From Petrolisthes cinctipes (taxonomy: Eukaryota > Arthropoda > Malacostraca > Decapoda > Porcellanidae): a stretch of DNA of 64,000 nt. Made by a program: the position numbers and the translations under genes. Numbering within the stretch: position 1 is the stretch's first letter; every line of letters starts with the position of its first letter. This document shows, one piece after another, positions 37,138 through 50,531 of this stretch. The notes below the pieces were generated by a model. The model searched no databases. It worked only from the letters and a program-made list of their open reading frames with translations, and was not told the origin of the DNA. The DNA lies in contig JAWQEG010000369.1 in the NCBI GenBank assembly GCA_033782935.1, positions 2,423,501-2,487,500 on the forward strand, written 5' to 3'.

Positions 37138-38609
37138 TACTCTAACACGGAGTAGGCATGTACAGATCGCTTCTGGGACCCCTAAATATCGAATTTTCGG
37201 GTGTTTTGGGACTGAATTTGAGATATCGACTTTTTGGCACCTAAAAGATCGATTTTTATCATGTTTTTAGCCTATATTTTGAAAATATTCTAGCACTGTA
37301 CAGATTGCTTCTGGGACCCCAAAATATTGAATTTTCGGGTGTTTTGAGCCTGAATTTGAGATATAAACGGGTACAGAAGATACATGCACATATTGACTTT
37401 GGGCACCTAAAATATCGATTTTCAGTATGTTTTGAGCCTGAATTTTGAAAATACTCTAACACGTAGTAGGCATGTACAGATTGCTTCTGGGACCCCAAAA
37501 TATCGAATTTTCGGGTGTTTAGGGCCAGAATTTGAAATATAAACGGGTACAGATGATGCATGCACATATCGACTTTTGGGCACCTAAAAGATCGATTTTC
37601 AGTATGTTTTTGGCCTGTATTTTGAAAATACTCTAACACGGAGTAGGCATGTACAGATACCTTCTGGGACCTCTAAATATCGAATTTTCGGGTGTTTTGG
37701 GACTGAATTTGATATATCGATTTTTTGGCACCAAAAATGTCGATTTTCAGCATGTTTTTAGCCTATATTTTGAAAATATTCTAGCACTGTGTAGGCATGT
37801 ACAGATTGCTTCTGGGACCCCAAAATATTGAATTTTCGGGTGTTTTGAGCCTGAATTTGAGATATAAACGGGTACTGAAGATGCATGCACATATCGACTT
37901 TTGTGCACCTAAAAGATCGATTTTCAGTATGTTTTGAGCATGTATTTTGAAAATACTCTAACACGGAGTAGGCATGTACAGATCGCTTCTGGGACCCCTA
38001 AATATCGAATTTTCGGGTGTTTTGGGACTGAATTTGAGATATCGACTTTTTGGCACCTAAAAGATCGATTTTTAGCATGTTTTTAGCCTATATTTTGAAA
38101 ATATTCTAGCACTGTACAGATTGCTTCTGGGACCCCAAAATATTGATTTTTCGGGTGTTTTGAGCCTGAATTTGAGATAAAAACGGGTACAGAAGATACA
38201 TGCACATATTGACTTTGGGCACTAAAAATATCGATTTTCAGCATGTTTTGGGCCTGAATTTTTTTTAGCCTATATTTAGAAAATATTCTAGCACTGTGTA
38301 GGCATGTACAGATTGCTTCTGGGACCCCAAAATATTGAATTTTCGGGTGTTTTGAGCCTGAATTTGAGATATAAACGGGTACTGAAGATGCATGCACATA
38401 TCGACTTTTGTGCACCTAAAAGATCGATTTTCAGTATGTTTTGAGCATGTATTTTGAAAATACTCTAACACGGAGTAGGCATGTACAGATCGCTTCTGGG
38501 ACCCCTAAATATCGAATTTTCGGGTGTTTTGGGACTGAATTTGAGATATCGACTTTTTGGCACCTAAAAGATTGATTTTTAGCATGTTTTTTAGCCTATG
38601 TTTTGAAAA
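37138..38609. repeat. Mixed block including a chimeric unit
   Basis: Order is S, L-delta10, L2-like, S (with GATATATCG and GGCACCAAAAATGTCG), L3, S, chimera (38102-38283), L3 and S (149 bp, ending 38609). No long-range copy of the whole block was seen, although the chimera and its preceding S recur at 40909-41238. Confidence 0.82.
38102..38283. repeat. Chimeric 182-bp unit (L1-delta10 fused to an S tail), copy 1
   Basis: The unit is L1-delta10 up to GGGCCTGAATTTT, then runs directly into TTTTAGCCTATATTTAGAAAA, which is the tail of an S unit. The joint is a run of eight T. It is 16 bp longer than a 166-bp unit. It also has GGGCACTAAAAATATCG, shared with the second copy at 41057-41238. A joint in a T run fits slippage or end joining. 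Confidence 0.88.
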
Positions 38610-41600
38610 TATTCTAGCACTGTACAGATTGCTTCTGGGACCCCAAAATATTGAATTTTCGGGTGTTTTGAGCCTAAATTTGAGATATAAACGGGTACTG
38701 AAGATGCATGCACTTATCGACTTTTGTGCACCTAAAAGATCGATTTTCAGTGTGTTTTTAGCATGTATTTTGAAAATACTCTAACACGGAGTAGGCATGT
38801 ACAGATCGCTTCTGGGACCCCTAAATATCGAATTTTCGGGTGTTTTGGGACTGAATTTGAGATATCGACTTTTTGGCACCTAAAAGATCGATTTTTAGCA
38901 TGTTTTTAGCCTATATTTTGAAAATATTCTAGCACTGTACAGATTGCTTCTGGGACCCCAAAATATTGAATTTTCGGGGATTTTGAGCCTGAATTTGAGA
39001 TATAAACGGGTACAGAAGATACATGCACATATTGACTTTGGGCATCTAAAATATCGATTTTCAGCATGTTTTGGGCCTGTATTTTGAAAATACTCTAACA
39101 CTGAGTAGGCATGTACAGATTGCTTCTGGGACCCCAAAATATTGAATTTTCGGGTGTTTGGGACTGAATTTGAGATATAAACGGGTACAGAAGATGCATG
39201 CACATATCGACTTTTGGGCACCTAAAAGATCGATTTTCAGTATGTTTTTGGTCTGTATTTTGAAAATACTCTAACACGGAGTAGGCATGTACAGATACCT
39301 TCTGGGACCTCTAAATATCGAATTTTCGGGTGTTTTGGGACTGAATTTGAGATATCGATTTTTTAGCACCTAAAATGTCGATTTCTAGCATGTTTTTAGC
39401 CTATATTTTGAAAATATTCTAGCACTGTGTAGGCATGTACAGATTGCTTCTGGGACCCCAAAATATTGAATTTTCGGGTGTTTTGAGCCTGAATTTGAGA
39501 TATAAACGGGTACTGAAGATGCATGCACATATCGACTTTTGTGCACCTAAAAGATCGATTTTCAGTGTGTTTTTAGCATGTATTTTGAAAATACTCTAAC
39601 ACGGAGTAGGCATGTACAGATCGCTTCTGGGACCCCTAAATATCGAATTTTCGGGTGTTTTGGGACTGAATTTGAGATATCGACTTTTTGGCACCTAAAA
39701 GATCGATTTTTAGCATGTTTTTAGCCTATATTTTGAAAATATTCTAGCACTGTACAGATTGCTTCTGGGACCCCAAAATATTGAATTTTCGGGGATTTTG
39801 AGCCTGAATTTGAGATATAAACGGATACTGAAGATGCATGCACATATCGACTTTTGTGCACCTAAAAGATCGATTTTCAATATGTTTTGAGCATGTATTT
39901 TGAAAATACTCTAACACGGAGTAGGCATGTACAGATCGCTTCTGGGACCCCTACATATCGAATTTTCGGGTGTTTTGGGACTGAATTTGAGATATCGACT
40001 TTTTGGCACCTAAAAGATCGATTTTTAGCATGTTTTTAGCCTATATTTTGAAAATATTCTAGCACTGAGTAGGCATGTACAGATTGCTTCTGGGACCCCA
40101 AAATATTGAATTTTCGGGTGCTTTGAGCCTGAATTTGAGATATAAACGGGTACAGATGATACATGAACATATTGACTTTGGGCACCAAAAATATCGATTT
40201 TCAGCATGTTTTGGGCCTGAATTTTGAAAATACTCTAACACGGAGTAGGCATGTACAGATCGCTTCTGGGACCCCAAAATATCGAATTTTCGGGTGTTTA
40301 GGGCCAGAATTTGAGATATAAACGGGTACAGAAGATGCATGCACATATCGACTTTTGTGCACCTAAAAGATCGATTTTCAGTATGTTTTTGGCCTGTATT
40401 TTGAAAATACTCTAACACGGAGTAGGTATGTACAGATACCTTCTGGGACCTCTAAATATCGAATTTTCGGGTGTTTTGGGACTGAATTTGAGATATCGAT
40501 TTTTTGGCACCTAAAATGTCGATTTTTAGCATGTTTTTAGTATATATTTTGAAAATATTCTAGCACTGTGTAGGCATGTACAGATTGCTTCTGGGACCCC
40601 AAAATATTGAATTTTCGGGTGTTTTGAGCCTGAATTTGAGATATAAACGGGTACAGAAGATACATGCACATACTGACTTTGGTCATCTAAAATATCGATT
40701 TTCAGCATGTTTTGGGCCTGTATTTTGAAAGTACTCTAACACGGAGTAGGCATGTACAGATCGCTTCTGGGACCCCAAAATATCGAATTTTCGGGTGTTT
40801 AGGGCCAGAATTTGAGATATAAACGGGTACAGAAGATGCATGCACATATCGACTTTTGTGCACCTAAAAGATCGATTTTCAGTATGTTTTTGGCCTGTAT
40901 TTTGAAAATACTCTAACACGGAGTAGGCATGTACAGATCGCTTCTGGGACCCCTAAATATCGAATTTTCGGGTGTTTTGGGACTGAATTTGAGATATCGA
41001 CTTTTTGGCACCTAAAAGATCGATTTTTAGCATGTTTTTAGCCTATATTTTGAAAATATTCTAGCACTGTACAGATTGCTTCTGGGGCCCCAAAATATTG
41101 ATTTTTCGGGTGTTTTGAGTATGAATTTGAGATAAAAACGGGTACAGAAGATACATGCACATATTGACTTTGGGCACTAAAAATATCGATTTTCAGCATG
41201 TTTTGGGCCTGAATTTTTTTTAGCCTATATTTAGAAAATATTCTAGCACTGTGTAGGCATGTACAGATTGCTTCTGGGACCCCAAAATATGAATTTTCGG
41301 GTGTTTTGAGCCTGAATTTGAGATATAAACGGGTACAGAAGATACATGCACATTGACTTTGGGCATCTAAAATATCGATTTTCAGCATGTTTTGGGCCTG
41401 TATTTTGAAAATACTCTAACACTGAGTAGGCATGTACAGATTGCTTCTGGGACCCCAAAATATTGAATTTTCGGGTGTTTTGGGACTGAATTTGAGATAT
41501 AAACGGGTACAGAAGATGCATGCACATATCGACTTTTGGGCACCTAAAAGATCGATTTTCAGTATGTTTTTGGCCTGTATTTTGAAAATACTCTAACACG

Positions 41601-42228
41601 GAGTAGGCATGTACAGATACCTTCTGGGACCTCTAAATATCGAATTTTCGGGTGTTTTGGGACTGAATTTGAGATATCGACTTTTTGGCACCTAAAAGAT
41701 CGATTTTTAGCACGTTTTTAGCCTATATTTTGAAATTATTCTAGCACTGTACAGATTTCTTCTGGGACCCCAAAATATTGAATTTTCGGGTGTTTTGAGC
41801 CTGAATTTGAGATATAAACGGGTACAGAAGATACATGCACATATTGACTTTGGGCACCAAAAATATCGATTTTCAGCATGTTTTGGGCCTGAATTTAGAA
41901 AATACTCTAACACTGAGTAGGCATGTACAGATTGCTTCTGGGACCCCAAAATATTGAATTTTCGGGTGTTTTGAGCCTGAATTTGAGATATAAACGGGTA
42001 CTGAAGATGCATGCACATATCGACTTTTGTGCACCTAAAAGATCGATTTTCAGTATGTTTTGAGCATGTATTTTGAAAATACTCTAACACGGAGTAGGCA
42101 TGTACAGATCGCTTCTGGGACCCCTAAATATCGAATTTTCGGGTGTTTTGGGACTGAATTTGAGATATCGACTTTTTGGCACCTAAAAGATTGATTTTTA
42201 GCATGTTTTTTAGCCTATGTTTTGAAAA
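38610..42228. repeat. 3619-bp HOR, copy 1 (22 units)
   Basis: Unit lengths from 38610 sum to 3619: 167, 148, 166, 176, 148, 177, 148, 167, 148, 176, 177, 148, 176, 177, 148, 182, 173, 177, 148, 166, 177, 149. Marks include GAGCCTAAATTTGAG, CACTTATCGAC, CAGTGTGTTTTTAGC, TTCGGGGATTTTGAG, AAACGGATACTG, CCCCTACATATCG and GTACAGATGATACATG. One L at 39091 lacks a T (GGGTGTTTGGGACTG). Confidence 0.9.
41057..41238. repeat. Chimeric 182-bp unit, copy 2
   Basis: This has the same L1-delta10/S-tail joint with eight T as at 38102-38283, offset 2955. It adds private changes (TCTGGGGCCCC, GAGTATGAATTTG). The following unit (41239-41411) is an L1 of 173 bp lacking one base in AATATGAATTTTC and two bases in GCACATTGAC; at the first copy the following unit is L3, so only the chimera and its left neighbour were copied together. 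Confidence 0.86.
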
Positions 42229-44351
42229 TATTCTAGCACTGTACAGATTGCTTCTGGGACCCCAAAATATTGAATTTTCGGGTGTTTTGAGCCTAAATTT
42301 GAGATATAAACGGGTACTGAAGATGCATGCACTTATCGACTTTTGTGCACCTAAAAGATCGATTTTCAGTGTGTTTTTAGCATGTATTTTGAAAATACTC
42401 TAACACGGAGTAGGCATGTACAGATCGCTTCTGGGACCCCTAAATATCGAATTTTCGGGTGTTTTGGGACTGAATTTGAGATATCGACTTTTTGGCACCT
42501 AAAAGATCGATTTTTAGCATGTTTTTAGCCTATATTTTGAAAATATTCTAGCACTGTACAGATTGCTTCTGGGACCCCAAAATATTGAATTTTCGGGGAT
42601 TTTGAGCCTGAATTTGAGATATAAACGGGTACAGAAGATACATGCACATATTGACTTTGGGCATCTAAAATATCGATTTTCAGCATGTTTTGGGCCTGTA
42701 TTTTGAAAATACTCTAACACTGAGTAGGCATGTACAGATTGCTTCTGGGACCCCAAAATATTGAATTTTCGGGTGTTTTGGGACTGAATTTGAGATATAA
42801 ACGGGTACAGAAGATGCATGCACATATCGACTTTTGGGCACCTAAAAGATCGATTTTCAGTATGTTTTTGGCCTGTATTTTGAAAATACTCTAACACGGA
42901 GTAGGCATGTACAGATACCTTCTGGGACCTCTAAATATCGAATTTTCGGGTGTTTTTGGACTGAATTTGAGATATCGATTTTTTAGCACCTAAAATGTCG
43001 ATTTCTAGCATGTTTTTAGCCTATATTTTGAAAATATTCTAGCACTGTGTAGGCATGTACAGATTGCTTCTGGGACCCCAAAATATTGAATTTTCGGGTG
43101 TTTTGAGCCTGAATTTGAGATATAAACGGGTACTGAAGATGCATGCACATATCGACTTTTGTGCACCTAAAAGATCGATTTTCAGTGTGTTTTTAGCATG
43201 TATTTTGAAAATACTCTAACACGGAGTAGGCATGTACAGATCGCTTCTGGGACCCCTAAATATCGAATTTTCGGGTGTTTTGGGACTGAATTTGAGATAT
43301 CGACTTTTTGGCACCTAAAAGATCGATTTTTAGCATGTTTTTAGCCTATATTTTGAAAATATTCTAGCACTGTACAGATTGCTTCTGGGACCCCAAAATA
43401 TTGAATTTTCGGGGATTTTGAGCCTGAATTTGAGATATAAACGGATACTGAAGATGCATGAACATATCGACTTTTGTGCACCTAAAAGATCGATTTTCAA
43501 TATGTTTTGAGCATGTATTTTGAAAATACTCTAACACGGAGTAGGCATGTACAGATCGCTTCTGGGACCCCTACATATAGAATTTTCGGGTGTTTTGGGA
43601 CTGAATTTGAGATATCGACTTTTTGGCACCTAAAAGATCGATTTTTAGCATGTTTTTAGCCTATATTTTGAAAATATTCTAGCACTGAGTAGGCATGTAC
43701 AGATTGCTTCTGGGACCCCAAAATATTGAATTTTCGGGTGCTTTGAGCCTGAATTTGAGATATAAACGGGTACAGATGATACATGCACATATTGACTTTG
43801 GGCACCAAAAATATCGATTTTCAGCATGTTTTGGGCCTGAATTTTGAAAATACTCTAACACGGAGTAGGCATGTACAGATCGCTTCTGGGACCCCAAAAT
43901 ATCGAAATTTCGGGTGTTTAGGGCCAGAATTTGAGATATAAACGGGTACAGAAGATGCATGCACATATCGACTTTTGTGCACCTAAAAGATCGATTTTCA
44001 GTATGTTTTTGGCCTGTATTTTGAAAATACTCTAACACGGAGTAGGTATGTACAGATACCTTCTGGGACCTCTAAATATCGAATTTTCGGGTGTTTTGGG
44101 ACTGAATTTGAGATATCGATTTTTTGGCACCTAAAATGTCGATTTTTAGCATGTTTTTAGTATATATTTTGAAAATATTCTAGCACTGTGTAGGCATGTA
44201 CAGATTGCTTCTGGGACCCCAAAATATTGAATTTTCGGGTGTTTTGAGCCTGAATTTGAGATATAAACGGGTACAGAAGATACATGCACATATTGACTTT
44301 GGTCATCTAAAATATCGATTTTCAGCATGTTTTGGGCCTGTATTTTGAAAG
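42229..44351. repeat. 3619-bp HOR, copy 2 (partial, 13 units)
   Basis: This matches 38610-40731 at offset 3619-3620 with all private marks. The L at 42710 has the full GGGTGTTTTGGGACTG, so the missing T at copy 1 is private to copy 1. Both copies end their last shared unit with TATTTTGAAAGTACTC, a rare change in the GAAAA block. After 44351 copy 2 has L3 where copy 1 has L2. Confidence 0.9.
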
Positions 44352-46031
44352 TACTCTAACACTGAGTAGGCATGTACAGATTGCTTCTGGGACCCCAAAA
44401 TATTGAATTTTCGGGTGTTTTGAGCCTGAATTTGAGATATAAACGGGTACTGAAGATGCATGCACAATACGACTTTTGTGCACCTAAAAGATCGATTTTC
44501 AGTATGTTTTGAGCATGTATTTTGAAAATACTCTAAAACGGAGTAGGTATGTACAAATCACTTCTGGGACCCCTAAATATCGAATTTTCGGGTGTTTTGG
44601 GACTGAATTTGAGATATCGACTTTTTGGCACCTAAAAGATCGATTTTTAGCATGTTTTAAGCCTATATTTTGAAAATATTCTAGCACTGAGTAGGCATGT
44701 ACAGATTGCTTCTGGGACCCCAAAATATTGAATTTTCGGGTGTTTTGAGCCTGAATTTGAGATATAAACGGGTACAGAAGATACATGCACATATTGACTT
44801 TGGGCACCAAAAATATCGATTTTCAGCATGTTTTGGGCCTGAATTTTGAAAATACTCTAACACGGAGTAGGCATGTACAGATCGCTTCTGGGACCCCAAA
44901 ATATCGAATTTTCGGGTGTTTAGGGCCAGAATTTGAGATATAAACGGGTACAGAAGATGCATGCACATATCGACTTTTGGGCAACTAAAAGATCGATTTT
45001 CAGTATGTTTTTGGCCTGTATTTTGAAAATACTCTAACACGGAGTAAGCATGTACAGATACCTTCTGGGACCTCTAAATATCGAATTTTCGGGTGTTTTG
45101 GGACTGAATTTGAGATATCGATTTTTTGGCACCTAAAATGTCGATTTTTAGCATGTTTTTAGCCTATATTTTGAAAATATTCTAGCACTGTGTAGGCATG
45201 TACAGATTGCTTCTGGGACCCCAAAATATTGAATTTTCGGGTGTTTTGAGCCTGAATTTGAGATATAAACGGGTACAGAAGATACATGCACATATTGACT
45301 TTGGGCATCTAAAATATCGATTTTCAGCATGTTTTGGGCCTGTATTTTGAAAATACTCTAGCACTGAGTAGGCATGTACAGATTGCTTCTGGGACCCCAA
45401 AATATTGAATTTTCGGGTGTTTTGAGCCTGAATTTGAGATATAAACGGGTACTGAAGATGCATGCACATATCGACTTTTGTGCACCTAAAAGATCGATTT
45501 TCAGTATGTTTTGAGCATGTATTTTGAAAATACTCTAACACGGAGTAGGCATGTACAGATCGCTTCTGGGACCCCAAAATATCGAATTTTCGGGTGTTTT
45601 GAGCCTGAATTTGAGATATAAACGGGTACTGAAGATGAATGCACATATCGACTTTTGTGCACCTAAAAGATCGATTTTCAGTATGTTTTGAGCATGTATT
45701 TTGAAAATACTCTAACACGGAGTAGGCATGTACAGATCGCTTCTGGGACCCCTAAATATCGAATTTTCGGGTGTTTTGGGACTGAATTTGAGATATCGAC
45801 TTTTTGGCACCTAAAAGATCGATTTTTAGCATGTTTTTAGCCTATATTTTGAAAATATTCTAGCACTGAGTAGGCATGTACAGATTGCTTCTGGGACCCC
45901 AAAATATTGATTTTTCGGGTGTTTTGAGCCTGAATTTGAGATATAAACGGGTACAGAAGATACATGCACATATTGACTTTGGGCACCAAAAATATCGATT
46001 TTCAGCATGTTTTGGGCCTGAATTTTGAAAA

Positions 46032-46184
46032 TACTCTAACACTGAGTAGGCATGTACAGATCGCTTCTGGGACCCCAAAATATCGAATTTTCGGGTGTTT
46101 TGAGCCTGAAGATGAATGCACATATCGACTTTTGTGCACCTAAAAGATCGATTTTCAGTATGTTTTGAGCATGTATTTTGAAAA
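46032..46184. repeat. 153-bp long unit with 24-bp deletion
   Basis: The unit reads TTTTGAGCCTGAAGATGAATGC. Compared with its neighbour at 45531-45707 it lacks 24 bases between two CTGAA copies, so only one CTGAA remains. The shared GATGAATGC mark shows that the neighbour is its parent type. It occurs once in the window. Confidence 0.85.
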
Positions 46185-46498
46185 TACACTAACACGGAGT
46201 AGGCATGTACAGATCGCTTCTGGGACACCTAAATATCGAATTTTCGGGTGTTTTGGGACTGAATTTGAGATATCGACTTTTTGGCACCTAAAAGATCGAT
46301 TTTTAGCATGTTTTTAGCCTATGTTTTGAAAATATTCTAGCACTGTACAGATTGCTTCTGGGACCCCAAAATATTGAATTTTCGGGTGTTTTGAGCCTGA
46401 ATTTGAGATATAAACGGGTACAGAAGATACATGCACATATTGACTTTGGGCACCAAAAATATCGATTTTTAGCAAGTTTTGGGCCTGAATTTTGAAAA

Positions 46499-46664
46499 TA
46501 CTCTAACACGGAGTAGGCATGTACAGATCGCTTCTGGGACCCTAAAATATCGAATTTTCGGGTGTTTAGGGCCAGAATTTGACATATAAACGGGTACAGA
46601 TAATGCATGCACATATCGACTTTTGGGCACCTAAAAGATCGATTATCAGTATGTATTTTGAAAA
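46499..46664. repeat. 166-bp L2 unit with 11-bp deletion in its tail
   Basis: The tail reads TTATCAGTATGTATTTTGAAAA where L2 has TTTTCAGTATGTTTTTGGCC and then TGTATTTTG. Eleven bases are lost between two TGT copies. By chance its length equals that of L-delta10, but the deletion lies at the other end of the unit. It occurs once in the window. Confidence 0.82.
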
Positions 46665-46812
46665 TACTCTAACACGGAGTAGGCATGTACAGATACCTTC
46701 TGGGACCTCTAAATATCGAATTTTCGGGTGTTTTGGGACTGAATTTGAGATATCGATTTTTTGGCACCTAAAATGTCGATATTTAGCATGTTTTTAGCCT
46801 ATATTTTGAAAA

Positions 46813-47982
46813 TATTCTAGCACTGTGTAGGCATGTACAGATCGCTTCTGGGACCCCTAAATATCGAATTTTCGGGTGTTTTGAGCCTGAATTTGAGATA
46901 TAAACGGGTACAGAAGATACATGCACATATTGACTTTGGGCATCTAAAATATCGATTTTCAGCATGTTTTGGGCCTGTATTTTTAAAATACTCTAACACT
47001 GAGTAGGCATGTACAGATTGCTTCTGGGACCCCAAAATATTGAATTTTCGGGTGTTTGGGACTGAATTTGAGATATCGACTTTTTGGCACCTAAAAGATC
47101 GATTTTTAGCATGTTTTTAGCCTATATTTTGAAAATATTCTAGCACTGAGTAGGCATGTACAGATTGCTTCTGGGACCCCAAAATATTGAATTTTCGGGT
47201 GTTTTGAGCCTGAATTTGAGATATAAACGGGTACAGAAGATACATGCACATATTGACTTTGGGCATCTAAAATATCGATTTTCAGCATGTTTTGGGCCAG
47301 TAACTTGAAAATACTCTAACACTGAGTAGGCATGTACAGATTGCTTCTGGGACCCAAAAATATTGAATTTTCGGGTGTTTTGAGCCTGAATTTGAGATAT
47401 AAACGGGTACAGAAGATACATGCACATTTGGGCACCAAAAATATCGATTTTCAGCATGTTTTGGGCCTGAATTTTGAAAATACTCTAACACGGAGTAGTC
47501 ATGTACAGATCGCTTCTGGGACCCCAAAATATCGAATTTTCGGGTGTTTAGTGCCAGAATTTGAGATATAAACGGGTACAGAAGATGCATGCACATATCG
47601 ACTTTTGGGCACCTAAAAGATCGATTTTCAGTATGTTTTTGGCTTTAATTTTGAAAATACTCTAACACGGAGTAGGCATGTACAGATACCTTCTGGGACC
47701 TCTAAATATCGAATTTTCGGGTGTTTTGGGACTGAATTTGAGATATCGATTTTTTGGCACCTAAAATGTCAATTTTTAGCATGTTTTTTAGCCTATATTT
47801 TGAAAATATTCTAGCACTGTGTAGGCATGTACAGATTGCTTCTGGGACCCCAAAATATTGAATTTTCGGGTGTTTTGAGCCTGAATTTGAGATATAAACG
47901 GGTACAGAAGATACATGCACATATTGACTTTGGGCACCAAAAATGTCGATATTTAGCATGTTTTTAGCCTATATTTTGAAAA
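46813..47982. repeat. 1170-bp HOR, copy 1 (7 units)
   Basis: Units are 176, 147, 176, 169, 177, 149 and 176 bp. They include an S/L hybrid front (GACCCCTAAATATCG with TTTTGAGCC), a 147-bp S with GTGTTTGGGACTG, an L1 ending CCAGTAACTTGAAAA, and a 169-bp L1 with GCACATTTGGGCACC (7 bases missing). The last unit is L1 with an S tail, ending GTCGATATTTAGCATG. Confidence 0.88.
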
Positions 47983-49153
47983 TATTCTAGCACTGTGTAG
48001 GCATGTACAGATTGCTTCTGGGACCCCAAAATATTGAATTTTCGGGTGTTTTGAGCCTGAATTTGAGATATAAACGGGTACAGAAGATACATGCACATAT
48101 TGACTTTGGGCATCTAAAATATCGATTTTCAGCATGTTTTGGGCCTGTATTTTGAAAATACTCTAACACTGAGTAGGCATGTACAGATTGCTTCTGGGAC
48201 CCCAAAATATTGAATTTTCGGGTGTTTGGGACTGAATTTGAGATATCGACTTTTTGGCACCTAAAAGATCGATTTTTAGCATGTTTTTAGCCTATATTTT
48301 GAAAATATTCTAGCACTGAGTAGGCATGTACAGATTGCTTCTGGGACCCCAAAATATTGAATTTTCGGTTGTTTTGAGCCTGAATTTGAGATATAAACGG
48401 GTACAGAAGATACATGCACATATTGACTTTGGGCATCTAAAATATCGATTTTCAGCATGTTTTGGGCCAGTAATTTGAAAATACTCTAACACTGAGTAGG
48501 CATGTACAGATTGCTTCTGGGACCCAAAAATATTGAATTTTCGGGTGTTTTGAGCCTGAATTTGAGATATAAACGGGTACAGAAGATACATGCACATTTG
48601 GGCACCAAAAATATCGATTTTCAGCATGTTTTGGGCCTGAATTTTGAAAATACTCTAACACGGAGTAGTCATGTACAGATCGCTTCTGGGACCCCAAAAT
48701 ATCGAATTTTCGGGTGTTTAGGGCCAGAATTAAGAGATATAAACGGGTACAGAAGATGCATGCACATATCGACTTTTGGGCACCTAAAAGATCGATTTTC
48801 AGTATGTTTTTGGCTTGAATTTTGAAAATACTCTAACACGGAGTAGGCATGTACAGATACCTTCTGGGACCTCTAAATATCGAATTTTCGGGTGTTTTGG
48901 GACTGAATTTGAGATATCGATTTTTTGGCACCTAAAATGTCAATTTTTAGCATGTTTTTTAGCCTATATTTTGAAAATATTCTTGCACTGTGTAGGCATG
49001 TACAGATTGCTTCTGGGACCCCAAAATATTGAATTTTCGGGTGTTTTGAGCCTGAATTTGAGATATAAACGGGTACAGAAGATACATGCACATATTGACT
49101 TTGGGCACCAAAAATATCGATTTTCAGCATGTTTTGGGCCTGAATTTTGAAAA
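47983..49153. repeat. 1170-bp HOR, copy 2
   Basis: This repeats copy 1 at offset 1170, with the 147-bp S (48159-48305) and the 7-base-deleted L1 (48482-48650). It has one extra base in the L2 at 48651 (AATTAAGAGATAT). Its last L1 has a normal L1 tail rather than the S tail of copy 1, so the match ends near 49110. Confidence 0.88.
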
Positions 49154-49980
49154 TACTCTAACACGGAGTAGGCATGTACAGATCGCTTCTGGGACCCCAA
49201 AATATCGAATTTTCGGGTGTTTAGGGCCAGAATTTGAGATATAAACGGGTACAGAAGATGCATGCACATATCGACTTTTGTGCACCTAAAAGATCGATTT
49301 TCAGTATGTTTTTGGCCTGTATTTTGAAAATACTCTAACACGGAGTAGGCATGTACAGATACCTTCTGGGACCTCTAAATATCGAATTTTCGGGTGTTTT
49401 GGGACTGAATTTGAGATATCGATTTTTTGGCACCTAAAATGTCGATTTTCAGCATGTTTTTAGCCTATATTTTGAAAATATTCTAGCACTGTGTAGGCAT
49501 GTACAGATTGCTTCTGGGACCCCAAAATATTGAATTTTCGGGTGTTTTGAGCCTGAATTTGAGATATAAACGGGTACTGAAGATGCATGCACATATCGAT
49601 TTTTGTGTACCTAAAAGATCGATTTTCAGTATGTTTTGAGCATGTATTTTGAAAATACTCTAACACGGAGTAGGCATGTACAGATAGCTTCTGGGACCCC
49701 TAAATATCGAATTTTCGGGTGTTTTGGGACTGAATTTGAGATATAAACGGGTACTGAAGATGCATGTACATATCGACTTTTGGGCACCTAAAAGATCGAT
49801 TTTCAGTATGTTTTTGGCCTGTATTTAGAAAATACTCTAACACGGAGTAAGCATGTACAGATACCTTCTGGGACCTCTAAATATCTAATTTTCGGGTGTT
49901 TTGGGACTTAATTTGAGATATCGATTTTTTGGCACCTAAAATGTCGATTTTTAGCATGTTTTCAGCCTATATTTTGAAAA
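49154..49980. repeat. Transition block with first L4 unit
   Basis: Order is L2 (49154-49330), S, L3 (49479-49655), L4 (49656-49832) and S (49833-49980). L4 has an S-type front and middle (GACCCCTAAATATCG, TTTTGGGACTGAATTTGAG) followed by the 29-bp long segment and an L back end. It thus looks like an S-L recombinant that became a stable unit type in the right third of the window. Confidence 0.83.
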
Positions 49981-50481
49981 TATTCTAGCACTGTGTAGGC
50001 ATGTACAGATTGCTTCTGGGACCCCAAAATATTGAATTTTCGGATGTTTTGAGCCTGAATTTGAGATATAAACGGGTACAGAAGATACATGCAGATATTG
50101 ACTTTGGGCATCTAAAATAGCGATTTTCAGCATGTTTTGGGCCTGTATTTTGAAAATACTCTAACACTGAGTAGGCATGTACAGATTGCTTCTGGGACCA
50201 CAAAATATTGAATTTTCGGGTGTTTTGAGCCTGAATTTGAGATATAAACGGGTAATGAAGATGCATGCACATATCGACTTTTGTGCACCTAAAAGATCGA
50301 TTTTCAGTATGTTTTCAGCATGTATTTTGAAAATACTCTAACACGGAGTAGGCATGTACAGATCGCTTCTGGGACCTTTAAATATCGAATTTTCGGGTTT
50401 TTTGGGACTGAATTTGAGATATCGACTTTTTGGCACCTAAAAGATCGATTTTTACCATGTTTTTAGCCTATATTTTGAAAA

Positions 50482-50531
50482 TATTCTAGCACTGTACAGA
50501 TTGCTTCTGTTTTGAGCATGTTTTTTGAAAA
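50482..50531. repeat. 50-bp remnant unit, instance 1
   Basis: A 10-bp-deleted long unit has also lost about 117 bp of its middle, leaving CAGATTGCTTCTG joined to TTTTGAGCATGTTTTTTG and AAAA. Overlap at the joint is only TG. This is the most reduced unit in the window. It keeps the dyad-bearing end and the GTACAGATTGC front. Confidence 0.9.

Larger units (their letters stand above)
44352..46812. repeat. Mixed block with several damaged units
   Basis: Order is L3, S, L1-L2-S, L1-L3-L3-S (45178-45855), L1, a 153-bp L with a 24-bp deletion (46032-46184), S, L-delta10, an L2 with an 11-bp deletion (46499-46664), and S (46665-46812). The last S carries GTCGATATTTAGC, which reappears at the end of the first 1170-bp HOR copy. 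Confidence 0.85.

Noticed and set aside
48815..49150. Plus-strand open frame of 111 codons
   Set aside because: It is formed by a stop-free passage across a 149-bp S unit and neighbouring units. It is not conserved in other copies and codes only for satellite-derived peptide.
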